From the NCBI RefSeq assembly GCF_964340395.1, contig NC_135561.1, positions 8,028,732 through 8,092,731 on the forward strand: a DNA stretch of 64,000 nucleotides. The letters run 5' to 3'. Shown piece by piece: positions 23,922 through 33,151 of this stretch; the stretch's first letter is position 1, and every line of letters starts with the position of its first letter. The position numbers were made by a program, and so were the translations under genes. The notes beneath the pieces are model-generated. The model ran no database searches, was not told the origin of the DNA, and was given only the letters and a program-made list of their open reading frames with translations. Source of the DNA: Glandiceps talaboti. Taxonomy: Eukaryota; Hemichordata; Enteropneusta; Spengelidae.

Positions 23922-24035
23922 CGTATGTGTAAACACTGATGACACTAATTTTTGAATATTCATAAATACTTAATAATGCCATAATTTTGTATTATGACCG
24001 TCCTTGAATAGAATATTGCTCACAAGCAACTGTGT
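23613..24035. mobile_element. Foldback element family I, copy 2, with an insertion
   Basis: Outer ends CACAGTCGCTTGTGATCTAA and GCTCACAAGCAACTGTG are inverted and continue as ATATTCTATTCAA and TATGGTCGTAATGCAAAAT. Between the arms sits a piece ending ATGCAATAAAGATTGATTGA with a (GATT)n tail at 23851-23921. That piece resembles the minus-strand copy at 13719-13800, a LINE/SINE-type 3' tail. Confidence 0.75.
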
Positions 24036-24746
24036 TCCAATCCTCCGAGTTATTGAAAAATGCCAGCTGCGCTTATAAAATAAAGATAATGAGTTTCTCT
24101 TTTGACAGTAAATATATGTTTTAGCATAGATAGTCTCCACTATCTATGATCTTAGCAATGCATATATCTTTCTCTTGTTGTCTTCATATATGTATAGAAT
24201 AGTCATACATCAATGGAACCAGTTCAGATTTATTGGTGTCAGATACTCACACCATAGAGGGCGCACTCTACTCCATGACTATTTTTTTGAGTAGCATCAC
24301 GCATCAGTCGCATGGATACTGTACATGACCATTTACTGAAGACTATATACCGTAGACCTTGAAGGGGACCACAGAGGCCACACTCCAAGATATTTGGATA
24401 TACCTACAAAGGAAACTCAAAATGCAATGAATAAACTTCAGAGATTGTTGACGTCATTCTGAAAATTAGTGCCTTTACCCTTTTGATAAACACGAGAGCC
24501 TCAATTTGTACATTTGTTTAAAGTTCTCAAACAAGATTTCAAAAACATTTTTCATTTTCCATTCATTCATTTTAAAGACAATAAGGGAATTTAAAACAGT
24601 TCGAGGTAATGCAGTAAAGGTATTACTTTTCTGACATATTTATTTTCAATGACTCTTAGGTCATGATCATGTTAACTCAGACAGCAAAATTCATTCATTT
24701 ATCATGTTTATGGAAAGAAACATCCCAGCAGCTCATTTTTTGTTAA

Positions 24747-24950
24747 CAAACAAACATACCGGGGTAAGTAACAAACAAACAAACAAACATACTGGGGTAA
24801 GTAACAAACAAACAAACAAACAAACATACTGGGGTAAGTAACAAACAAACAAACATACTGGGGTAAGTAACAAACAAACAAACATACTGGGGTAAGTAAC
24901 AAACAAACAGACAAACATACTGGGATAAGTAACAAACAAACAAACTGTTT
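24747..24950 (+). repeat. Tandem array with a splice-donor-like core
   Basis: Six units of about 29-37 bp: ATACTGGGGTAAGTAACAAA followed by (CAAA)n of variable length. Each unit contains GGGGTAAGTAA, or a one-base variant, which looks like a consensus 5' splice site. Located 3' of the CREBL2 first exon side and 0.7 kb from the 3' end of the membrane-protein gene. Confidence 0.9.
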
Positions 24951-25662
24951 GTAGCGTTACTTATAATAGCCTAATAAATTGATAACAACTGATATACGAC
25001 GGAGATAAGGTTTGCCTCAATTGCAGTCCATGCAGACGGCCGAATAGAGGTTTTACAGCTGTTTACTTGTGTTATGTAAGAGCCCATCATCACATGTGTA
25101 AATATTGGTACTCATTGATAACAAGTCCACTTGCTTGGCTAATGGCTTGTCCCAGTAATGCACTCAAATAATTTCTACAAGTATATGATTTCTTATTGAT
25201 ATTTCAACTTTTATTTCAAATTTGATAAAATTGTACTCAGAATTACTGTGGATATATCAAACAAGATAAATATATCTTTGATGAACTTTTTAAAAAACTT
25301 ATCATGACACGCCATCTCTAATTCCAAATTTTTGATGGTGTATGTAATATTGGAATAAACAACACGCAAAAATAAATGGTTTGGTAGTGGCGAAGTCAGT
25401 ATGGATAGTACTTTATGGGTGACTGGTGGACGTGACATCATTAATTGTGAAAAGCAGATCACTGTCGTACCATAAATTACCATTATTGGTGGCTGGTGGA
25501 AGTAATGTCAATGAGACTGTATACCACTGCCAGTATCATCACATTTATTGCTGGTTGGTGGCGTTAAAACTGGTTGTGAAAACAGCTCACTGCAATGATC
25601 ATCGCAATCAAAATACCCGGTAATGTCAATTATCGAACCATATCACTGTGACACCATAATCA

Positions 25663-28201
25663 TCAACTAACTGGCCAAAGGTCTGATAAATCTATTACCC
25701 ATGATGGTGGCAATAGTAATGTCAAAGGTAAAAACAGATGATATCTTCTTAAAGATGTGGCATGAGTTATTAGAATCTTGTGAGCTGACAATTTCCACAT
25801 ATATCTCTGTTTATTGGAACACTTCATACATTGAGGATAGAACTGTTGCTGCTTTAACAACCCATTGTTGTTCATGGCATCATTCAATACAACCTGAATA
25901 TAAAGAATCAATACGATAAGAAACTGTTAACATTTTGAAAAACAAGTGTGTAACAAGAGTGGTCAGGAATGATCCTCGTCACTATCTTCCAATCATCTAG
26001 TGTATTGGACACACAGTAGTATATAATGCATACATTTATATTGTGATTTCCCAGAAAACTGAAATATTGTAAAATGGGAAATTTTCATTCCAAAGTCAAC
26101 TTATTAATGAAAATGCAAAAAAAAAATGTATTGGGTAAAATTACTTCTGTAAGTGAACTTGGTGTAGTAGGCTCAATATGCAAACATTTATTAGTCGCTG
26201 AGAATTAGCTGAACACAATAAAATAGCAAATATTTTAATTTTTAATCCATATTTTAATTCAACTAATCTTCTTCAATTTTTATTTTTATTTTTATTTTCT
26301 CATTACAAAAATGTCTATGTTTTTAGTAGTGTTCCAATTAGTGCCACTACAATTGTGCAGTCTCAGAATGGTATAAGTGAGTACACTTGTATTGATACTA
26401 CATAGTTACTCAACTTCCTATATATCACATTGACAATAGAGGTTTCAGCAAAATAAGACAAGCAAAAACTAAAACTATTGTTGCAACATGTTGATATCAG
26501 CTATAGCATTAGAATAGATGTTGGTTTAGTTGTACAGCCCATAACACCAAAGTTAGGTGTTTTCTGAATGTACCACAATAGTTTATATCATTCATATCAA
26601 GTATGAAAGTGTACTGTTTCATTTGGTGTAATTGAAAAAAGTTTGGTACAACAGGGGTGATACATGTTTTTGATCTGCCCTGTTTGACGTCACACAGGCA
26701 AAGATTTGCATGTGTTTATGTGATAAAAAGCATTATCCTTATACTTACAGATACTGGTGGTTGGTGATCTGCAATGAATTTCTTTACTCCAAACCACAAA
26801 CCACAAGTATGACAACCATATCTTTTACCAAGCTCCTGTATCTGTCCCTTCTGGTATCTAGTGGCATACCTCAGAGATGCTGGCAATGCTTGTCTTCCAA
26901 ATGCACCTATAATCAAATATTACAAATCAATGCTTTTTTGCTAAGGTCTGGGGACCCTAATAACAGAAAGGTGAAAGTGGTAAAACTGACATAGTTTCCT
27001 ACACATAGTATGCAGGAAACATGTGGTGCCTGTTTGGGATATTTGCACTCATGCTTGCAGTGTTGTAGTCCTGCTTGCATACGGAGTAATCTGCAACTCG
27101 ATTCTGACAATTGTCCCTACTATTTCTCTTAGAGTCAAGTCAGCAATATAGACTCATGCACCGCCTGTAAGCAGGGCTAGCAGTGTTGCTGCACAATACA
27201 TGCACTCATGCATCACTGAGTTCTGTCACATTACACATGAACTAATATCTTTGACATTATGCTCTTCAAACTGTAACCTAGGGTTAGTTGAGAATTTCTT
27301 TAGCATTTACATAGATCTACTATTTGTAATCTGTCAAACACTTTAAAGTTCTGTGGCTGACATTAAAGCAATCACACAGTAATCACCACACTATTTCTGT
27401 GTGATTTTGTACCAGAACCTTAGGCCCATGTAGTGCAGCTTAAGACTGACAGGAAGGAATACATAGCTATGGGCATGGCACACTGTGTGTGTACCTGACT
27501 TGGTAAAAGTGACTGAATACTTTGCTACAGTTAGTGAATTTAAAATTAAGAACTGAGTCCCTTACCTGGATGTAGCAAATGACTCGGCAAAACTGATTTA
27601 AATTTTCCACTGAGGGTCTTGAAAACACCAGCAGTGATCATACCATACACAGGCAGACAGTGAACAAATTGTGGCATGGACACTTTATCTTGACCAGAGA
27701 CGGGTACATTAATATCTGGGAAGGAAACAATCAAATTATGTTTATTATTTGGCACTTCATTGTCATAATCATCATCACGGTTGTGAAAAGTAAGTATGAA
27801 AAAATATCAAGTGTTCTGTCAAGTAAAACAACACCAAATAATCTTTATAATGTCAATGCATGGATATGGTGTTAGCATATTCTGGTGAAACTCTCAGTGT
27901 CTTGGAACGTTTAGCTTTATTTACATATTCTGTAGATGGGTTACTAACCTGGGTTATTCAGTATAACTGGTTCAAGGAAACTGGCTGTGTAGAAGCTAAC
28001 AGTCGATGCAAGCATGCCCGATACAGTGACTGATGTAAAGCCATACAGAGATGAAAATAACGATGCAGACGACAGCAGTAAAGGTTTGAATATCACATGT
28101 TGAAACAAACCCAAACAGCCTGGAAAAGTTACTATACCAATACCAGCAACACAGCCATAGTAAATAACTCTACGATAATTGCGACCATTTTCAGCAACCA
28201 T
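25663..28201 (-). CDS. Membrane protein with HNH/treble-clef-like C-terminal motif
   Basis: Four exons on the minus strand: 27949-28201, 27566-27715, 26749-26906 and 25663-25893; phases 1, 1 and 0 agree, giving 263 aa. I do not recognise a named gene. Residues about 12-35 and 40-80 are strongly hydrophobic (YYGCVAGIGIVTFPGCLGLF and a serine/leucine-rich stretch), with a third weak segment near 100-115, so the N-terminal half is probably membrane embedded. The C-terminal half has paired CxxC motifs, C166/C169 and C209/C212, flanking a DHQPP motif at 181-185 and Asn residues near 195-197. That order (CxxC, DH, N, CxxC) is the layout of HNH-type treble clefs. The last exon ends in another hydrophobic patch (LFLPLTLLLPP). 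Function unknown; zinc binding is inference. A possible AATAAA on the minus strand lies near 25209-25214. The retrotransposon begins 1.2 kb upstream of the start codon. Confidence 0.75.
27065..27180. mobile_element. MITE family C, copy 2
   Basis: GTAGTCCTGCTTGCATACGG at one end and CTGTAAGCAGGGCTAG at the other, inverted relative to copy 1. Lies in an intron of the membrane-protein gene. Confidence 0.8.
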
Positions 28202-29413
28202 GACACATTTTGATCATACGACTAGAGTAGTTTGGCGCAAGTCCCGAAAAGTTTCGCTAAACTGTCGAGGGGAATACAGTAGCTTGTAAACAGGCGAACG
28301 AACACACACACATTGTTCACGTTCGTTTTCGGGATTCCCTTGTCCGCCTAGGCTACTAATAATTGTTAACAGTGTACACGAATGTCGAAAATGCTGTAAA
28401 TAGACTGCAAATGAACCGGTAGTGGTGAATTTTAAACGATTTCTGCTGTCTTTCTCAGTGTAAACCATGGAAAAAATCACGTAATGAAAGATTTTGGCTA
28501 AGTTCTTTCAAAGTTTATACATATAGAAAAACAATGACGAGTTGAGGGGTTTTAGGAATCCCCCGCCAGCCATTCAGGTTACGTTATTAGTTACCCCCTC
28601 TGATATGTATATGACATGCGTGAAGACTGTGTTTTCCTGTGTGTAAACATAGACATACTTCTCCACTGTGTATGGTTTAAGCCAAAAAAAGTGAAAGCAA
28701 TAACTTTGCACAACTACAGTACAATGAATAATTTGTCGTCAACTTTTCTAACCATAGACTGTAGATGTAGTAGCAATTCTTAGCACTCTAATTTGTAAAC
28801 TGCAAACACTCAATTCGACATAGCTGCAATAATTGTAGCGTCTTGTTGCGGTTTTGTGGGTTTTTTCGTCTGTTTTGGTGACTTTTTAAGTTTTTGTGTT
28901 TAACCCGCACCTAACGTGCGGGTTAAACACAAAAACTTAAAAAGTCACCAAAACAGACGAAAAAACCCACAAAACCGCAACAAGACGCTACAATTATTGC
29001 AGCTAAATTCGACACTGACCTGTGCGTGATAACCGCAAGGTGTTAGAAGCACGGGGCACTCAGGCTTAGTTAGTTATGTTTACGAAAATAAACAAACAAA
29101 CAATAAATGAATGAATAAATAAATAAATAAATAAATACTCTCGATTGAAGAGAATAGATAGCCTCTAGCCTTGATGGTCACTCTAAACACACACAAACAA
29201 ATCACACGGACATTTCTTATGCATAATACGACAGCAGTACCTTTATTAAGAAACAAATACTGTAAATAGTTATAAATTGCAATAACTGCTACAATATTGA
29301 TACATTATAGTCCCTTAGCCCAATGTTTTCGCAGTCATTTACACAAGAAGTGTCAAAAGAGGGCACTCCACATGTGGAAAAGTTATAGCTACATTTTGTA
29401 GTAGCAAAATAAC
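28202..29413. other. Upstream region of the membrane-protein gene
   Basis: No gene seen. Contains the perfect palindrome at 28821 and a short (AAAT)n run near 29117-29136. A minus-strand AATAAA at 29242-29247 may be the original poly(A) signal of MRNIP, now separated from it by the retrotransposon. Confidence 0.5.
28821..29005. mobile_element. Perfect palindromic foldback element with 9-bp target duplication
   Basis: Two arms of 90 bp (28821-28910 and 28916-29005) are exact reverse complements around a 5-bp loop CTAAC. The outer end reads TAGCTGCAATAATTGTAGCG. AATTCGACA occurs directly outside both ends (28812-28820 and 29006-29014). This looks like a MITE or foldback DNA transposon; 9-bp duplications are usual for Mutator-like elements. 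No coding capacity. Confidence 0.9.
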
Positions 29414-29417
29414 ATGG

Positions 29418-29705
29418 TGTGGTATTTGCCGACTACTGTCCTGCTGACAGTCCACAGGCCCCTGTGCAGCTGTCAGCCAGGTGGCGGATGGCGCCCTCTG
29501 TGCCAGAAGTCACAATGCCATCCGGATCGGCAAATACCGGCACTCGAAGGACAGACAGCAAAGTGAAAACAAGTAAGTAATTACGCTCCGTGTGATATAT
29601 TTATGTGTGGCAATTTTAGTGTGTAAATTGGTGTGACTAAATATATTGGTTGGGCTACAAGCCGTGCTGTTCAAAGTAACTTTACCCTAAAGGGAAATTA
29701 CTTCA
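29418..29705 (+). repeat. 5' LTR (288 bp)
   Basis: Begins TGTGGTATTTGCC and ends AATTACTTCA, the same as the 3' copy. It contains an internal inverted pair, GGTATTTGCCGA near 29421 and TCGGCAAATACC near 29527, that could fold the first 120 bp into a stem. A TATA-like AT-rich stretch (gatatattta) lies near 29594-29604, a plausible U3/R promoter region. Confidence 0.95.
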
Positions 29706-29706
29706 C

Positions 29707-29718
29707 TGGCGCTGCGAC
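29707..29718 (+). promoter_or_regulatory. Putative primer-binding site
   Basis: One base after the 5' LTR the sequence reads TGGCGCTGCGAC. A TGG start at this spot is the usual complement of the CCA end of a priming tRNA. I could not assign the tRNA species. Confidence 0.6.
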
Positions 29719-29784
29719 TTTTTCGAGCTTGCGTTGGAAATCGTTTATTATTTGTTGTGTGATAATTTTGTTACCGGCTTGACA

Positions 29785-30095
29785 GTACGAACTGCGTCGG
29801 AGGTTTCGGACTACAAGTCACAAAAAAGGCGACGTTTGTGTCGAATTGCTAATTGCTTCGGCGCTACGTCAATGCCGACTTGTTTCGATCTTTCTTCGTA
29901 CTAGGGTACTCTCACTACGGTGACAATTTCTTTGTTACAAATTGAGCATTGTTTCGCTAATTTGATTAGTACGAACTGCGTCGGAGAGTTCGGTTACAAG
30001 TCATAAAAAGGCGACGTTCGTGTCAAATTGCAAAACTGCTTTGGCGCAGCGTCATATGCCGATTTGTTCCGATATTTCCTTCGTACTACGGTACC
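29785..30095 (+). repeat. Duplicated ~125-bp block in the retrotransposon leader
   Basis: Two diverged direct copies, about 29785-29910 and 29969-30095, each starting GTACGAACTGCGTCGGAG and ending in a CTTCGTACTA..GGTAC motif, separated by about 58 bp. Shared inner words include AAAGGCGACGTT and GCCGA.TTGTT. They lie in the untranslated leader before gag. Confidence 0.85.
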
Positions 30096-31097
30096 TCAAT
30101 TTAGTAGAAATTTGTGTTCTTTGCTGACGAAGGACTTTCGCCGACATTGTATTTGAATTTCCCGCGACGAGTTTGTTTTCGCATAAATTAAATTGTGGTC
30201 TGATTGGTATTTGCAAATCAATTACACTCGTAGCAGTTTAGTTTATTGATGCGTGTTAGGTTTGCAGTGTGTCATTTTTTTTCTCTAATTGTGTGAAAAT
30301 TAATATTGGAGAAGTTTTTGGTCTACACTGAAAAATCGCCGCATTTGTAGGCTAAGCGGGCGTTGCCACGTACACACGGCGAAGTAATTTATTCGCTGTC
30401 AAATTCTTTTGCCTGTACAGTTTTCAACGATCCACCTTTCAGTTTTGGTTGGTTACAATTTATTTAAAAGCGTACACTAACCGTCTAGAAAGTTTTCGTT
30501 TCTAATTTATTAGTATTTCGATTGCTTTCCAAATTCTGCAAACTTTTTGTCTTTGAAACGGCCCGAGTGCACTGATACTGCGAATTTATTTTTGCACATT
30601 TCAATAGCATCTTGCGAGCCGTCTTAGGCGATTCGTTGCTTTATTTGCTTACTCCTTCTTTTGATTTGAGCTACCACTAAATTTTCCGGGGTGATTACCA
30701 ATCAGTGTAGTCAACCTATTTTATTCTTGTTTTTTTTTTGCTTTTGTCTGATTAGGAGAGGGTCGTTTGGAAACTAAAATTTTTTTGTCACTTGCTCTGG
30801 TACTTTAGAAGCCTCAGTAAGGACAGTATTTTTACACGTTCTAGATCTAAGGTATTCACGGTAATTGCCTGTTAAATTAATTTAACTTGTATATATATCT
30901 GGTACCTAGTATTTAGCAACGGTAAACAACTTTTTTAGGACGTCTACCTGTTGGGAACGCCCTATTCAAATCTATCGAAGTTTGACGATTTACATACAGG
31001 CAGAGTCACTTACACGTACCTTGCTTCATTTCCATAGAGTTGTGTCGCCGGGGTGTGTGTATTTAACGTCAAATAACGGTAGTACTTTAAGCTGACA

Positions 31098-31459
31098 ATG
31101 GAGTACAATCCCCTCTACATTAATATTTGTAGTCAGAGGGAACTGTTAACGGTTTCGAATATCGGTAAGAAAACTGCTGAAGCCATTATTAATCTTAGAG
31201 ACGCTATTGGGGACTTAAAATTTGAAAATTTAAGGGAGTTGCCTCATTTTAAAGTCTCTAACGACTTTTTAAATAGGGTTGATTTTACGCCTGCATCGGC
31301 ATTACAAGCCACGCCAGAAATTGACGACAATCTAGGCTTAGATATGGCGGCAGCCCTAACTCCCTCGACAGATCAACCATACGATCTTTCAACTAGTTCC
31401 CACATGTCTGCTGTTTCCCCATTAACTGGTGGTGGAGGCTTAGTTGACACTTCTATTAC

Positions 31460-31491
<32 letters not shown>

Positions 31492-33149
31492 CAACAGCAG
31501 TAACAACAACAACAACAACAACAACCACCACTAAGCCGACAATGACAATGACTTCAGTAGCTCCAACAACGAGTGTTTACCAACCGACAGGGGACCCGAC
31601 AATAGATTCTGTTGTGAGAGTTATTGATTCAAGGGTTCACCCTTCGGAAGGACAACCGGCAGTTAGGTCTAGGACTGGTAGTACTTATGGTAACCCTAGG
31701 GGTGGGTACAGTGTAGGGAGTAGGTTACCAGGCCCCCCGCAACTAAATACAATCGCTACTCCAAATATACCATGGGGGAGGCCGGAACAACAATACATGT
31801 ACCCACCGACTTATCCATATTTATCTTACCCCTACTACCAACCTATGCCAATGCAACAGCCGTTTATGCCGTACATGGTACAACCACAACCCCCTACCTA
31901 CTACCCAGGGTACATGCCCCATGTCTCGGATGGTCCGGTAAGAGGTGGTGTGGCTAGCACTAGTGTACAATCAACACCGATGAATCCGTTACCATCATTT
32001 CATATGTCAGATTATACAGTTTCGCCCGACACTGGAGTACAGGGTGGTGCTGACCGGCAAAGTCCAGTTATGGCCACCCCTGCCCAGGTCCCTCAAGGGC
32101 ATCCTGTCTCTAGTCTTTTTCAGGGCACAGCACCAGCTTCTGTGACTCCCCTCCTCTACCCACATCCACGGAGTACGGGAGAGAGGGAGTACGCAGGACC
32201 ATCAAATAGGCCGGCCAGAATACCCAAGACTGTAACTTATGACGGTGTGGGTAAGTGGAGACCTTTTCACATCATCTTCACTAAGTTGGCCGACAGTTTT
32301 GAATGGACAGCCCAGGAAAGAAGAGACCAATTATGTTGGTGTTTAACTGGTAAGGCCAGAGATTTCTACGCTCTCCTATTAGATCAGGAAGCAGAAATTG
32401 ACTATTTCACCTTAGTCAAAAATATGGGGCGTAGATTCGGGGACCAAGAACTACCCGAGACTGCTTTAATCAAGTTTCAGCAGTGCAAACAGGAGCATTC
32501 AGAGACCTTACGAGACTGGGCGGACAGAGTTATGTCCCTCGCTACTGTAGCCTTCAGTAGTGTCCCTAAAAGGGAAGTCGAACAGTATATGGTCCTAAAG
32601 TTCTTGCAAAGCTGCTGGGACAAAGAAGCTGGCCGCACTGTTGCCATTCTCAAACCATCCACTTTAGGGGAGGCTTTAGAAAGGGTTAAATGGTGCCAGT
32701 ATGTAAACACCTCCATTTCTGATAGGGCACCACGCCCCCAAGTACGATTCGCAACCTCTGATATGGATGCTGATGGAGACTTGGTTCGGGCTCAGGCCTT
32801 ATCAGTAAATTCTGTCCATACAGGACAACAAGTTGTTAGGCAGGAGAAGTCGGGTGACCAGAGTAGCAGAGTAGGGGATATAGATCGAAGGTTAAAGAAC
32901 TTAGAATCCTGTTTGGCAGACTTAACGCAACAACTGTCTACTGTGACGCAACACATAGGCAGTTTAGTTTCGAATAGGTCACCACAAAGGTCAAGTTCCC
33001 CCAAGCGAACATCTGAGGGTTGCTTCCGTTGTGGGTCAATGGAGCATTACATCAGGGATTGTCCTTCAGTCTCCCCCATGCGTAGTCGGTCACCCCCCAG
33101 GTCTAACAATTTTTCGGGAAACACCAAAGGGTCAACTTACCAGGCCTAG
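31098..33149 (+). CDS. Gag of the LTR retrotransposon, with N-terminal HhH domain
   Basis: 683-residue ORF. Residues about 5-60 (YINICSQRELLTVSNIGKK, then TAEAIINLRDAIG and ENLREL) match the ComEA-type helix-hairpin-helix layout: INxxSxxEL, GIG-like turn, A..II..R, edL. Residues about 110-370 are a low-complexity proline, threonine and tyrosine-rich linker that includes a (ACA)n-coded poly-threonine run. Residues about 380-510 are a retrotransposon capsid-type helical domain, with KWRPFHIIFTKLADSFEW at its start and LRDWADRVMSLA near its end. A CCHC knuckle follows at C642, C645, H650 and C655, and the tail is serine/arginine rich. Gag packages the element RNA; the HhH would be an extra nucleic-acid-binding domain, by inference. 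Confidence 0.9.
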
Positions 33150-33151
33150 GG

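Larger units (their letters stand above)
22987..25662. other. Spacer between CREBL2 and the membrane-protein gene
   Basis: No coding exon recognised. Holds foldback I copy 2 and the splice-donor-like tandem array at 24747. A minus-strand AATAAA near 25209 may end the membrane-protein transcript. Confidence 0.6.

Noticed and set aside
24747-24950. CRISPR-like repeat array
   Set aside because: The spacing between cores is only simple (CAAA)n, with no unique spacers, in an animal genome. It is a minisatellite.
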